Counted from the stretch's first letter, positions 23,712 to 33,264 are shown. The stretch is DNA of 64,000 nucleotides from Enterobacter asburiae (GCF_024599655.1 NZ_CP102247.1:3844001-3908000); one strand, 5' to 3'. Notes: generated by a model from the sequence alone, not told the origin. Made by a program: numbers and translations.

Positions 23712-26323
23712 TTTTCATCTCCTGTTTTGGGCGGTAGCGGTGAGAAATACCCCACGATCAGAACCAGTATCGCCACGCCGATAAACGCCACTGCGCGGGA
23801 CAAACCGCCTCCACCCGCGCTGTCCACCAGCATCAGTTTAACCATCACCACGCCCAGCAGCGCGGCACCGCAGAGCCACTCCTGCCGCGAAGCCCGACGG
23901 GTGGCATGGATCATGACCACCAGCGCGCTCAGCATCCAGAACAGGGCAAAGCTGGTCTGGATAAGCCGCGAATCCCACAGCGATGCCATATTCCAGGCCA
24001 CGTCGCCGTACCAGGCCAGGGCGCGCATCAGCGCACCGTTCAGCCACCAGAAGCCAAACGCCATAATCGCGACGGCAGGCCACGGTCGGGCCTGCGAGAG
24101 CCACGCCGGGTAGTAGCGATCCACAGCCCGATAAAAGACGACCAGCCCCAGCAGCGCGAACGCCGCGCCTTCCTCAAGCGGGTTTACCAGCGGCAGCCAG
24201 GTCTGACGATAGACCACGCCGTCCTGGAAATTGGTCACCACCAGCAATACCAGCAGCGCCACGACCACGGGGATCGGTGCCAGGCAGGCGTAGAGCGCAG
24301 GCCACTCCCGGAACGGCCACCCGCGACGCCGTACGGCCGCAGAGAGCCCCATAATTACCCCGCCGCCTGCTGCCATCGCTAAACCGCTGCCCCAGGCCGC
24401 CATGCCCCACGGCAACGACCGGGCAAACCAGTAAAGCTCAGCGGCCAGCGCCAGCAAAATCATCCAGAACAGCGACAAATGCAGCCCCATCGCGATGCGC
24501 GGCAGGAGTCTTTCACCGTCGCGCCGAAGCAGCATCAGCGCGCCAGGAAGCGCAACGCACCAGGCCAGATTTGACCACCCGGCGGCAACGATCTGCTGGT
24601 GCCAGAGCTGATACCCCACCATCAGCAGCATAATCGGCCACAGCAGCCATTTGCTGGCATCCAGCTCCCGCCACGCCAGACGAGCAGCCACCTGCCGCCA
24701 GCCCCAGACCGATGCCGCCGTCAGCGCCAGCACGCCCGCCAGAATCGGTAATTCCTGCGTCAGCACCAGCCGCGATGCGCCCAATAGCGCCACGAGCCAG
24801 AACAGCAGACCACCGGCCAGCAGCGCCCGGCTGACCAGCAGGAAGAGAGTCCGCCACAGCCAGGCCGCAGCCAGCCAGCAAAGGCTGAGGATGGTGAAGA
24901 TCAGCAGCAGGCTCAACGACGTAACGCCGTTTGTCTGCGCCCACAGCGCGCTGCCGAGCGCCAGCACCAGCAGCGCCGTCCCGCTATAGCTCATGCGACG
25001 CTGGTTCTGCTGCACGCCCAGCCAGAGGATACCCAGCCCTTCCAGCGCCCAGGCCATCGCCGTCCAGCGCGCCGACAGCGCCAGCGGAATGGAGAGCGTC
25101 GCGAACCCGCCGCCGATGGCCAGCGCCGCCAGGACCAGCGGTCGTCCGATGGAGGGATAGCGCCGCAGCGCAAGGAACGCGAGGGTAAGATAAAATGCGC
25201 CGTATCCCAGCGCGCTCAGGGCCGGGCCATATTCCCAGTGCCGGGTCATGCCGTACTGCATCCCGAAACCGATCAGCGGCGGGGCAAACAGCAGCACGCC
25301 GTCGATAATCTGCTTCCCTTTCTCCTGCGCCCGCAGCGACAGCGCCACGCTCAGCACGCCGAATATCAGCGTATTGGCAATCAGGAACAGCTGGCAGACC
25401 CAATAGTCTTCAGGCTGGTAGTCATTCAGCCCCCACAGGCCGCCCACGCCGAACGTAAACAGCAGCCCGAGCAGGTTCAGCTCGCGCCAGTGCTGCCAGA
25501 TGCTGATAGCGAGAATGCCGATGGAAAGCAGGAGATAGAAAGAGAACAGCGCCACAAAGCTGCCGCCCCCGGTAGATAAGAGCAGCGGCGCAAGATACCC
25601 GCCGAGGCTTGCCAGCATGGCGAGGCTCAGCGCCTTCTGCAGCACCGCCAGCCCGACGCTTGCCGCGCATATCACCACCAGAAGCGCAAAAGCCAGCGTC
25701 ATCGGCAGCATTTGCCAGAGCCGGAATGCGCCAAACACCGTCAGGTAGAGCACGCCGGTCGCCCCGCCCTGGAGGATTAGCGCATAGACACGCTGCCTGT
25801 GCCGCAGCCGCCACCCGACCGCCAGCAGAACGATGGCAAACAGCGCCGTTGCCACGAGGCGCAACTCAAGCGGGAACAGGGAATGTTCCACGGTATAACG
25901 CAGCAGGAATGAAAGACCGAGGAAGAGCAGCAGGATCCCAAGCTTCGCCAGCGGGTTACCCTGCATAAACCAGCGCACCAGCGACGTCAGTATGCCGCCA
26001 AAGGCAGAAGGCTGTTTTTCCGCAGGCACCGGGGCCGGAGCGGGATCTGCAACGGCAGCGGGCGTATCGGGGCGCCAGGGGTCGACAGGCGCGGGAGCGT
26101 CCTCAACCGCAGGCGCGGTCACAGCCACCGGCGCGGTGGTCTGCACCGGCTCCGGCGCGCTTTCAGGCACGCCGCGCTGCTCAAGCGCCTCAATGCGCTG
26201 GCGTAGCCGGGCGATCTCCTGTCGCGCCGCCGTACTTCGATTAAAGCCTATAACCGCAAGCACGGGTGCCACCACCAGCGCAAAAACCAGGAACAAACAG
26301 CCAAGGATGTAAAGCTCGTCCAT
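23708..26323 (-). CDS. DUF2339 family polytopic membrane protein
   Basis: 871 residues. An N-terminal membrane segment is followed by a short coiled segment (RQEIARLRQRIEALEQR) and a proline/alanine-rich linker (about residues 55-110). Then come many hydrophobic segments (more than twenty by eye) filling the rest of the protein. Members of DUF2339 are large integral inner-membrane proteins of unknown role. The gene follows malZ by 88 bases on the same strand and overlaps the DUF3999 gene. GGTGGAAAC precedes the ATG. Confidence 0.85.
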   Translation of the reverse strand: MDELYILGCLFLVFALVVAPVLAVIGFNRSTAARQEIARLRQRIEALEQRGVPESAPEPVQTTAPVAVTAPAVEDAPAPVDPWRPDTPAAVADPAPAPVPAEKQPSAFGGILTSLVRWFMQGNPLAKLGILLLFLGLSFLLRYTVEHSLFPLELRLVATALFAIVLLAVGWRLRHRQRVYALILQGGATGVLYLTVFGAFRLWQMLPMTLAFALLVVICAASVGLAVLQKALSLAMLASLGGYLAPLLLSTGGGSFVALFSFYLLLSIGILAISIWQHWRELNLLGLLFTFGVGGLWGLNDYQPEDYWVCQLFLIANTLIFGVLSVALSLRAQEKGKQIIDGVLLFAPPLIGFGMQYGMTRHWEYGPALSALGYGAFYLTLAFLALRRYPSIGRPLVLAALAIGGGFATLSIPLALSARWTAMAWALEGLGILWLGVQQNQRRMSYSGTALLVLALGSALWAQTNGVTSLSLLLIFTILSLCWLAAAWLWRTLFLLVSRALLAGGLLFWLVALLGASRLVLTQELPILAGVLALTAASVWGWRQVAARLAWRELDASKWLLWPIMLLMVGYQLWHQQIVAAGWSNLAWCVALPGALMLLRRDGERLLPRIAMGLHLSLFWMILLALAAELYWFARSLPWGMAAWGSGLAMAAGGGVIMGLSAAVRRRGWPFREWPALYACLAPIPVVVALLVLLVVTNFQDGVVYRQTWLPLVNPLEEGAAFALLGLVVFYRAVDRYYPAWLSQARPWPAVAIMAFGFWWLNGALMRALAWYGDVAWNMASLWDSRLIQTSFALFWMLSALVVMIHATRRASRQEWLCGAALLGVVMVKLMLVDSAGGGGLSRAVAFIGVAILVLIVGYFSPLPPKTGDEK

Positions 26324-26411
26324 GTTTCCACCTTCACCGTAAACGATCCGTTAAGATTGACACAAACAGTTGCATTTGCGCCATCTTAAAAGGTGGAAAC
26401 ATTAGCAGGTC

Positions 26412-28229
26412 TTAGCTGCCGGACCAGATCGTCGCGGAAACCGCAGGCAGCGCCAGCACGCCATCCTGTATCGTTGCCTTGCCCTCTTTATTCTTCCACA
26501 TCGCCACCTTCAGCAGCGGTGAATCATCCAGCACCACTTCGCAGGCTTCGCCCCGGTTAATCGCCACCAGCACGCGCTGCTGGTTATAGACGCGAGCAAA
26601 CACCACCACGTTATCGTGGGCGTACACCACCTGACAGCCGCCGTAGCGCAGGGCGAGACTCTGCTTACGCAGCTTCGCCAGCCGCTGATACAGGCTGAAC
26701 AGCACCTTGTCCTGTTTCGCTGGCTCCCACGGGAAGGTTTTGCGGCAGAAAGGATCGTTGTTACCGTCCAGCCCCACTTCGTCGCCGTAATAAATGCACG
26801 GCACGCCCGGCCAGGTGAAGAGCCAGGTCACCGCGAGCGGCAGACGCGCCACATCCTTGCCGAGCAGGGATTTAAAGCGGGCGGTGTCGTGGCTATCGAG
26901 CTGGTTGAACATCCGCAGCTGCTGCTGATGAGACAGACCGGCGCGATAGTTCTCCATCCACGCCATGCAGGTTTCAGCGTCGATATGATTCGGATCGTAG
27001 GAGATATCGGTGTTAGCGAGGAATCCCCACAGCGGGAAGGTAAAGCCGCGATAGTTCATCGCCGCATCTTCCGCATCGTTCTGCAGCCACTGGCGCGCGT
27101 CGCCAAAGTGCTCGCCAAAGACGAACGCCTCCGGCTGAGCCGCTTTCGCCGAGCGCGCGATCCCGGCGACGTGCTGAAGGTTATTCCGCGCCCCGCCCGC
27201 TTCACCGAGCATATGCACCACGTCCAGACGCCAGCCGTCCATATTCCACGGCGCCTTCAGCCAGTGGCGCACGATGCTGTCTTCGCCGCCGTAGATTTCA
27301 TTCACGAGCGTTGGCGACTGGAAATCCAGCTTCGGCAGGCTGGCATACCCCAGCCAGTCCAGCGCGCGGCCCTCCTCGTTAAAACTGTACCAGTCGCGCT
27401 GCGGCGAGTCCGGGTTATGACATGCCCCGCCCATCGACTGATTATGGCGGTCAAACCAGGCGTGCGAATCTCCGCTATGGTTGAACACGCCGTCCAGAAT
27501 CAGGCGCATGCCTTCGTTTTGGGTGTTCTTGCGCAGGCGCAGCAGCGCCTCGTCACCGCCAAACTGCGCGTCAACGTGGCGATAATCTTCGGTATCGTAT
27601 TTGTGCACGCTCGGGGCTTTAAATACGGGGTTGAGATAGAGCGCCGTCACGCCGAGCTTTTTCAGGTACGGCAGCTTTTCGCTGATGCCGTCGAGATCGC
27701 CGCCGTAAAACGTCGAGCCGCCAGCCTGCGCGGTTAACGGCTCGTCCCACGCTTTCAGGATAATGTCATGGCCCGCCGCATGGTGGTGATAAACCTTATC
27801 CTGCTGCGCGGTACGCTTTTCGCTGCGCGCAAAACGGTCCGGGAAAATCTGATAAAAGACCTGATCGTTAACCCACTGCGGGCCGTTATCCGGATAATCG
27901 ACCGCAAACTGCTCCAGCCGTGCGGGCGGGAAACGGCTAAACCCCTGCGGGGTAAACCACAGCTGGCGGTTATTCCACAGCAGTTTGAAGCTATAACGGC
28001 GACGCGGCTGTCCGCTGTTCAGGTCGATATTCGCTCGCCACGCCGTGATCCCCGGCTGCGGCTGGCTGCGCAGCTTGTGCATTTTCAGCCCGGTCTCTTC
28101 GTTATCTATTTCGGCGCGGAGCGTCACGCGTTCAGGCTGATTTTCCCCCGCCAGCCAGAGCGTAATCACAAGGTTGTCTTTGTTTTGCTTAACAAATGGG
28201 GCAACCGGAAGGTGCCAGGCATTTAACAT
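26412..28229 (-). CDS. malZ: Maltodextrin glucosidase
   Basis: 605 residues from MLNAWHLPV; a GTG one codon earlier is ignored. A cytosolic GH13 enzyme that removes glucose from the reducing end of maltodextrins. An N-terminal beta domain (about 1-115) is followed by the TIM-barrel with LDGVFNHSG, the nucleophile region GWRLDVVHML, the acid/base region GEHFGD and QLDSHDTARF. Two GGGGAGGAGG elements upstream match MalT boxes, so it should belong to the maltose regulon, as in E. coli. Confidence 0.97.
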   Translation of the reverse strand: MLNAWHLPVAPFVKQNKDNLVITLWLAGENQPERVTLRAEIDNEETGLKMHKLRSQPQPGITAWRANIDLNSGQPRRRYSFKLLWNNRQLWFTPQGFSRFPPARLEQFAVDYPDNGPQWVNDQVFYQIFPDRFARSEKRTAQQDKVYHHHAAGHDIILKAWDEPLTAQAGGSTFYGGDLDGISEKLPYLKKLGVTALYLNPVFKAPSVHKYDTEDYRHVDAQFGGDEALLRLRKNTQNEGMRLILDGVFNHSGDSHAWFDRHNQSMGGACHNPDSPQRDWYSFNEEGRALDWLGYASLPKLDFQSPTLVNEIYGGEDSIVRHWLKAPWNMDGWRLDVVHMLGEAGGARNNLQHVAGIARSAKAAQPEAFVFGEHFGDARQWLQNDAEDAAMNYRGFTFPLWGFLANTDISYDPNHIDAETCMAWMENYRAGLSHQQQLRMFNQLDSHDTARFKSLLGKDVARLPLAVTWLFTWPGVPCIYYGDEVGLDGNNDPFCRKTFPWEPAKQDKVLFSLYQRLAKLRKQSLALRYGGCQVVYAHDNVVVFARVYNQQRVLVAINRGEACEVVLDDSPLLKVAMWKNKEGKATIQDGVLALPAVSATIWSGS

Positions 28230-28278
28230 CACGAATCCCCTTTGATGAAATTGACGTCACCTTGCCACAGGGTGGTTA

Positions 28279-28330
28279 AGGATAGCTCACCATGACGTGA
28301 TTTATTGGGGGAGGAGGACGGGGGAGGAGG
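28279..28330 (-). promoter_or_regulatory. malZ promoter with two MalT boxes
   Basis: GGGGAGGAGG at 28308-28317 and 28321-28330 match the MalT consensus GGGGA(T/G)GAGG exactly, as direct repeats 13 bases apart. On the minus strand a -10-like TATCCT lies at 28279-28284 with no recognisable -35. The first box then covers about -36 to -45, the usual arrangement at MalT-dependent promoters. Confidence 0.7.
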
Positions 28331-28353
28331 TAATTATGCCTGCACGGACGGCC

Positions 28354-28389
28354 CCCTCTCCCTTGAGGGAGAGGGCTGGGGTGAGGGGG
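28354..28389. repeat. CCCTCTCCC-hairpin repeat, copy 2
   Basis: CCCTCTCCC-ttga-GGGAGAGGG followed by ctggggtgaggggg; the same family as at 2804. It stands directly upstream of the malZ MalT boxes. Confidence 0.85.
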
Positions 28390-28434
28390 AACATACGGCT
28401 GTAGTGGTCATTCCGTTCACTTTATGTTTCTTGC

Positions 28435-28700
28435 TACTCTGTAATGACGTGACCGGTGAACGTGCCAGGGTGGCTCAATCGCCACCACCCTGGCGACCCG
28501 GGCTCCCGGCGGTAAATCGCCGCTTCGCGGTGCCCTCAGCTTATTCCTTCAGGCTATCGGGTCGGGCATGAGCCTGCATCCCTGCAGGCCACGCCCTCTC
28601 GGCGCATCCGTGCGCCTCGCCCCGGCCTTACGGAAACGCTTCGGCGATTTACAGCCGGACCAGGGCATCGCTGTAAGCCATTCATTTTCCGGAAACTACA
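28435..28700. repeat. Hairpin-rich GC element of unknown nature between malZ and proY
   Basis: A non-coding stretch with at least four separate stems: GCCAGGGTGG/CCACCCTGGC (28464-28494), CCGC-ttc-GCGG (28520-28530), GCCTGCA-tccc-TGCAGGC (28572-28589) and GGCGCA-tccg-TGCGCC (28601-28616). Short frames across it have no homology that I recognise and consist of low-complexity Arg/Pro-rich peptide. I have an unverified impression that similar sequence is dispersed in enterobacterial genomes. It could be a mobile repeat, a structured RNA or a phage remnant. Confidence 0.5.
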
Positions 28701-28763
28701 TGCATCGCTTCAGGTTAAAAAATTGCCCGGCAATCCCCTTCCATGGAACAGGAAATACAAATG

Positions 28764-30137
28764 TTACTGTGCTTCCGCCAACTGGCGGTCGCGGCGGCAC
28801 TTAAACACCCAGCCGATCAGCAGCAGAACGATCCACGCACACCCAACGTACAGGGAAATGCGGGTATCCGGATGGTAGCCAATCAGCCCAATGATAAACA
28901 CCAGGAAGATCAGCCCGACGACGGTCGTCGCAACGCCGCCCGGTACTTTAAACTTCAGCGCTTTCGCCTCTTCCGGCGACAGACGACGGCGGAAGGCAAT
29001 CTGCGACAGCAGGATCATGATCCACACCCACACCGTCGCGAAGGTCGCCAGCGATGCAATCACCAGGAAGACGTTCTCCGGCATGATGTAGTTCAGGTAA
29101 ACCGAGAACAGCAGCGCCACGGTCATGACCACGACGGTCACCCACGGCGTGCCGCGGCGTGAGGTTTTGGCGAACACCTTCGGCGCGCTGCCCTGCTCCG
29201 CCATGCCGTGGAGCATACGGCCCACGCCAAAGACGTCACTGTTGATCGCGGAAAGCGACGCGGTCAGCACCACAAAGTTAAGAATGCTGGCCGCAAAGGC
29301 AATGCCCATATGCTGGAAGGTCAGAACAAACGGGCTACCGTTGGTACCCACCTGATTCCACGGGTAGATGGACATGATCACGAACAGCGTACCCACGTAG
29401 AACACCAGAATACGCATCGGCACCGAGTTGATGGCGCGCGGAATGGACTTCTCTGGATCTTTCGCTTCCCCGGCGGTGATACCGATAATCTCGATGCCGC
29501 CGTAGGCAAACATCACCATCTGCAGCGACATCACCATCCCGAGCCAGCCGTTACTGAAGAAGCCCCCGTTGCTCCAGAGGTTATGGATGCCGGTCGGCTG
29601 CCCGCCGTTGCCAATTCCCCAGATGATAATGCCGAAACCGGCCACGATCATGATGATAATGGTGGCGACCTTGAAGAAGGAGAACCAGAACTCCAGCTCG
29701 CCAAACACCTTCACGCTCATCAGGTTGACGGCGCAGATGATCAGCACCACGCTCAGCACCCAAATCCAGTGCGGCACCGCCGGGAACCAGACGCCCATAT
29801 AGATGCCAAACGCGGTCACGTCGGCAATCGCCACAATCAGGATTTCAAAGCAGTAGGTCCAGCCGGTGATAAACCCGGCCAGCGGGCCGAGGTTTTCCTG
29901 CGCGTAGCGGGAGAAGGAGCTGGCGGACGGGTTGTGAACCGACATTTCGCCGAGGGCGCGCATGATGATATACGCCGCCACGCCGCCGATAATGTACGCC
30001 AGCAGAACGCTGGGACCGGCCATTTTGATGGCATCTGCCGAGCCATAAAAAAGACCGGTGCCGATAGCAGAGCCCAGCGCCATAAAGCGGATGTGGCGCG
30101 TGCTCAATCCACGTTTAAGTTTGTTAGTGCTTTCCAT
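28764..30137 (-). CDS. proY: Proline-specific permease ProY (amino acid-polyamine-organocation family)
   Basis: 457 residues, twelve predicted membrane segments. The N-terminal LKRGLSTRHIRFMALGSAIGTGLFYGS is the standard entry of the AAT group of amino acid permeases. E. coli ProY is called a cryptic proline transporter, but homologues also carry histidine, so the substrate is only inferred. It follows brnQ on the same strand with a strong terminator between, so it has its own promoter. Confidence 0.92.
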   Translation of the reverse strand: MESTNKLKRGLSTRHIRFMALGSAIGTGLFYGSADAIKMAGPSVLLAYIIGGVAAYIIMRALGEMSVHNPSASSFSRYAQENLGPLAGFITGWTYCFEILIVAIADVTAFGIYMGVWFPAVPHWIWVLSVVLIICAVNLMSVKVFGELEFWFSFFKVATIIIMIVAGFGIIIWGIGNGGQPTGIHNLWSNGGFFSNGWLGMVMSLQMVMFAYGGIEIIGITAGEAKDPEKSIPRAINSVPMRILVFYVGTLFVIMSIYPWNQVGTNGSPFVLTFQHMGIAFAASILNFVVLTASLSAINSDVFGVGRMLHGMAEQGSAPKVFAKTSRRGTPWVTVVVMTVALLFSVYLNYIMPENVFLVIASLATFATVWVWIMILLSQIAFRRRLSPEEAKALKFKVPGGVATTVVGLIFLVFIIGLIGYHPDTRISLYVGCAWIVLLLIGWVFKCRRDRQLAEAQ

Positions 30138-30171
30138 TTAAATCTTGCCATTCAACACGAAAAAAACAAAA

Positions 30172-30198
30172 AACCACGGGGCCTTAAGCCCCGTGGTT
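30172..30198 (-). terminator. Terminator after brnQ
   Basis: Perfect stem AACCACGGGGC/GCCCCGTGGTT with a five-base loop. On the minus strand it is followed by TTTTTGTTTTTTT. Confidence 0.92.
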
Positions 30199-30218
30199 AA
30201 ACAGTTTGTTGCCGTTGA

Positions 30219-31538
30219 TTAATGAGCGTTCGATGCGACCTGACGCCCTGCAGCACGGTCCCAGATAATGGCCAGAACCAGTGCAACAACGGTAGGCATC
30301 AGCCAGGCCAGCCCCTGCTCGGACAGCGGCAGACGCTGTGTCCATGCCGGCAGTATGTGCGCGAAAGCTGATGCTTTAATCCCGTCAAGGATACCAAAAA
30401 TCAGGCTGATAAACATGGCTGGCGCAATAATTCGTGAAGAGTTGTTCCACCAAGGGCGAGTAAAGCTCAGCACCACCAGCACAATACACGGCGGGTAAAT
30501 CGCCGTCAGCACCGGAATAGAGACCTGAATCAGGTGGCTCAGACCGAGGTTGGACACCGCCATAGAGAAGATGCCGAGGATAAACACCAGGGTGCGGTAA
30601 GAGAGCGGCAGATACTGCGCAAAGAACTCTGCGCAGGCGCAGGTCAGGCCAACCGCGGTGACCAGACAGGCCAGGAAGATGAGCGCCGCCAGCAGCATAC
30701 TGCCCGCACCGCCGAAGGTGTGCTGAACGTAGGAGTGCAGGATAGCCGCACCGTTGGCGTTCTGATCGACCAGCATGGCGCTGTCGGAACCCAGACGGAA
30801 CAGTGCCAGATACAGCAGCGTCAGCCCCACACCGGCCATCAGGCCAGCCCAGATGGTATAGCGGGTCAGCAGACGCGCTTCGGTCACACCGCGGGAACGC
30901 GCGGCGTTAACGATAACGATACCAAACACCATCGCGCCCAGCGTATCCATCGTCAGGTAGCCGTTCACAAAGCCGTTAGAGAACGCGGCATTTTTATAGG
31001 CGTCCATCGCGTCGCTAATCGGGCCTGCTGGCCAGACGATGGCCGCTACAGCCAGAACAATCAGCGCCACAATTTTCAGCGGAGCCAGGAAGTTACCCAC
31101 GGTATCCAGCAGCTTGCCCGGATAGAGGGAAACCAGAATCACGATCGCGAAGTAGATCAGGCTGTAGATAAACAGCGGCATCGCACCGTCACCGGTCAGG
31201 GGAGCAATACCCACTTCGAAGGACACGGTTGCCGTACGCGGGGTCGCAAACAGCGGGCCAACGGCGAGATAGCAGACGGTTGCCAGCAGAACGCCCGCCA
31301 CTTTGCCGATCGGGGTGCTGAGACTATCCACGCCGCCGCCGACTTTCGCCAGCGCGACGACGGTCAGAACCGGCAGACCCACGGCAGTAATCAGGAAACC
31401 AAACGCGGCGGTCCAGACGTGTTCACCCGCCTGAAGGCCAACCATTGGAGGGAAAATGATGTTGCCTGCGCCAACGAACAGCGCAAATGTCATAAAGCCC
31501 AGCGCGATGATGTCACGCGATTTTAAGTGATGGGTCAT
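30219..31538 (-). CDS. brnQ: Branched-chain amino acid transporter BrnQ
   Basis: 439 residues, twelve membrane segments, LIVCS family. It imports leucine, isoleucine and valine with a cation gradient. The N-terminal SRDIIALGFMTFALFVGAGNIIFPP is the family signature. The gene follows phoR on the same strand after a 409-base gap that includes a hairpin terminator. ProY, another amino acid permease, is next downstream. Confidence 0.96.
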   Translation of the reverse strand: MTHHLKSRDIIALGFMTFALFVGAGNIIFPPMVGLQAGEHVWTAAFGFLITAVGLPVLTVVALAKVGGGVDSLSTPIGKVAGVLLATVCYLAVGPLFATPRTATVSFEVGIAPLTGDGAMPLFIYSLIYFAIVILVSLYPGKLLDTVGNFLAPLKIVALIVLAVAAIVWPAGPISDAMDAYKNAAFSNGFVNGYLTMDTLGAMVFGIVIVNAARSRGVTEARLLTRYTIWAGLMAGVGLTLLYLALFRLGSDSAMLVDQNANGAAILHSYVQHTFGGAGSMLLAALIFLACLVTAVGLTCACAEFFAQYLPLSYRTLVFILGIFSMAVSNLGLSHLIQVSIPVLTAIYPPCIVLVVLSFTRPWWNNSSRIIAPAMFISLIFGILDGIKASAFAHILPAWTQRLPLSEQGLAWLMPTVVALVLAIIWDRAAGRQVASNAH

Positions 31539-31947
31539 AAAACCTTACTGCCTGTGGATGTGGTGTTGAAAACATTGAGATTTTCGATTTCCCTGACGGG
31601 ACGATACAGCCGAAAATTTGCTCAATTTCAGCGGGAAATGCTCCCGTCCTGGCGTGGAGAAGAATAGTTTTTCGATTTACCACGCAAATACAGTCGGTCT
31701 GACAGTATCTGGGGCGCAATTTAAACGCTTATAACGTTTAAAGGCAAGGTGGGATCGCAAAACCAGAACAATATGCCATCATGAAAATACAGGTTAGAAT
31801 AATACGCTATTTATAAGAAAAACCCATGGCTAATCATGCGAACAAAAAACAGTCAGCCGTATATAATTCATCCGCGTTTCGCTTGACTGCAAAGCAAACG
31901 GGCCAGCAGACGCTGACCCGTGGAAAGGTAAAATGACACACCTGCCG
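31539..31947. other. Long intergenic region between phoR and brnQ
   Basis: AT-rich upstream region of brnQ with TATTAT- and TATAAA-like -10 boxes near 31790-31815 on the minus strand, but no clear -35. The part next to phoR holds the terminator at 31898-31921. A 68-codon frame (31513-31719) overlaps brnQ and has no ribosome site or family resemblance. I see no gene here. Confidence 0.5.
31898..31921 (-). terminator. Probable terminator after phoR
   Basis: ACGGGCCAGC-agac-GCTGACCCGT; on the minus strand it is followed by an imperfect T tract (TTTGCTTTG). Confidence 0.6.
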
Positions 31948-33243
31948 TCAGGCGATCTTTTTGGCAATTAATCGTTCCGGGATCACGAAGCTGAAACGGG
32001 TTCCTTTACCCAGCGTACTCTGAATATCGAGACGGCTTTCATGGTGATTCACCGCGTGTTTAACAATCGCCAGCCCCAGGCCGCTTCCGCCTGTCTGCCG
32101 GGATCGCGCTTTATCCACACGGTAAAAGCGCTCAGTCAGGCGAGGAATATGCTCAGGCGCGAGCCCCGGCCCGTCGTCTTCCACGCTAAACTCCGCCCCC
32201 GTTGGGGCATGGTGCCAGCGCACCACGATATTCGTCCCCTCCGGCGTATGATTCACCGCGTTATACACCAGGTTGGAAATGGCGCTACGCAGTTCATCTT
32301 CGCTGCCCAGCACCTTCAGCGTATTGTCGACCTCAAAGGTCAGGTGATGCTTTTTGTGGCTTAACGTCTGCGCTTCACGCTCAACGACCCGCAGCATCAT
32401 CGGGACATCAATGGTCTCATTTAGCGCAAGCGTTGGCGCCGCTTCAATCTTCGATAGCGTCAGCAGCTGCTTCACCAGCCCTTCCATCCGGTGCGTTTGC
32501 TCGCGCATGGTGTGCAGCGCTTTTTCACGCGGCGCGCCTTCAAGCGTTTGCTCCTGCATCATCTCCAGGTAGCCCTGAAGCACGGTCAACGGGGTACGCA
32601 GTTCGTGACTGACGTTGGCGAAGAAGTTGCGACGCGCCCCTTCCAGCTGGTGCATCTGGGTGACATCGCGCGCCACCATCAGCCACTGTTTATCGCTGTA
32701 GGGCATCACGCGGATTTCCAGATGGCGACCGTTATTGAGCTTCAGATTATGCGGGCGGGTAAAATCACGCGTTTTCAGATACTGCGTGAACTCGGGATAG
32801 CGCAGAAGGTTGAGGATATTCTGACCATTATCGTCGGGCCAGCGCAGGCCCAGCAGCTGTTGCGCAAGGCCGTTACACCAGAAGATTGTCCCTTCTTCGG
32901 TCGTTAGAATAACGGCATCCGGCAGCGACTCTGCACCGCTGCGAAAACGCTTAATCAGGCTTCCCAGCTCGCGGCGACGCTTTTTATTACGCATCTGCAT
33001 CTGATGCAGACCGTACAGCAGCGGCTCCCAGCTGCCGCTTCCCGGCGGCGGCGTCATACTTCGGTCAACCCACAGCCACCACGAGAGGCGCAGCAGGTTC
33101 CAGAAATGCCAGATCAGCAGCCCGGTGACCGACGCCAGCAGAAACCACGGCAGGTGTCCAAGAAAGGCCCCCAGTAGGAAGGCCGGAATACAGCATAAGA
33201 TCAGTTCAAAGACGAGCCTTTTCCATGACAGACGTTCCAGCAC
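31948..33243 (-). CDS. phoR: Phosphate regulon sensor histidine kinase PhoR
   Basis: 431 residues. Two N-terminal membrane segments (about 10-60) are followed by a basic linker and a PAS domain (about 95-190). The HisKA domain contains the phospho-accepting histidine in FANVSHELRTPLTV (near residue 213), and the ATPase domain has N, G1 and G2 boxes (SNLVYNAVNHTPEG, DDGPGL, GSGLGLAIV). PhoR phosphorylates PhoB when phosphate is low, under control of the Pst system and PhoU. It is co-transcribed with phoB, 21 bases apart. Confidence 0.97.
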   Translation of the reverse strand: MLERLSWKRLVFELILCCIPAFLLGAFLGHLPWFLLASVTGLLIWHFWNLLRLSWWLWVDRSMTPPPGSGSWEPLLYGLHQMQMRNKKRRRELGSLIKRFRSGAESLPDAVILTTEEGTIFWCNGLAQQLLGLRWPDDNGQNILNLLRYPEFTQYLKTRDFTRPHNLKLNNGRHLEIRVMPYSDKQWLMVARDVTQMHQLEGARRNFFANVSHELRTPLTVLQGYLEMMQEQTLEGAPREKALHTMREQTHRMEGLVKQLLTLSKIEAAPTLALNETIDVPMMLRVVEREAQTLSHKKHHLTFEVDNTLKVLGSEDELRSAISNLVYNAVNHTPEGTNIVVRWHHAPTGAEFSVEDDGPGLAPEHIPRLTERFYRVDKARSRQTGGSGLGLAIVKHAVNHHESRLDIQSTLGKGTRFSFVIPERLIAKKIA

Positions 33244-33264
33244 GCGTCACACTCCTGTCATTGT

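Noticed and set aside
26616..27737. Long antisense frame (373 codons) opposite malZ
   Set aside because: Shadow of malZ; its composition is that expected from the opposite strand of a GC-rich gene.
28305..28804. Two short open frames (88 and 78 codons) across the malZ-proY gap
   Set aside because: They run through a hairpin repeat and the structured element, are low-complexity Arg/Pro-rich, and lack convincing ribosome sites or family resemblance.
29208..31526. Antisense frames of 330 codons opposite proY and brnQ
   Set aside because: Rich in His/Gln/Asp, as expected from the reverse complement of membrane-protein genes; not real genes.
31513..31719. 68-codon frame overlapping the start of brnQ
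   Set aside because: No ribosome binding site, no recognisable family, and it overlaps the upstream region of brnQ on the same strand.
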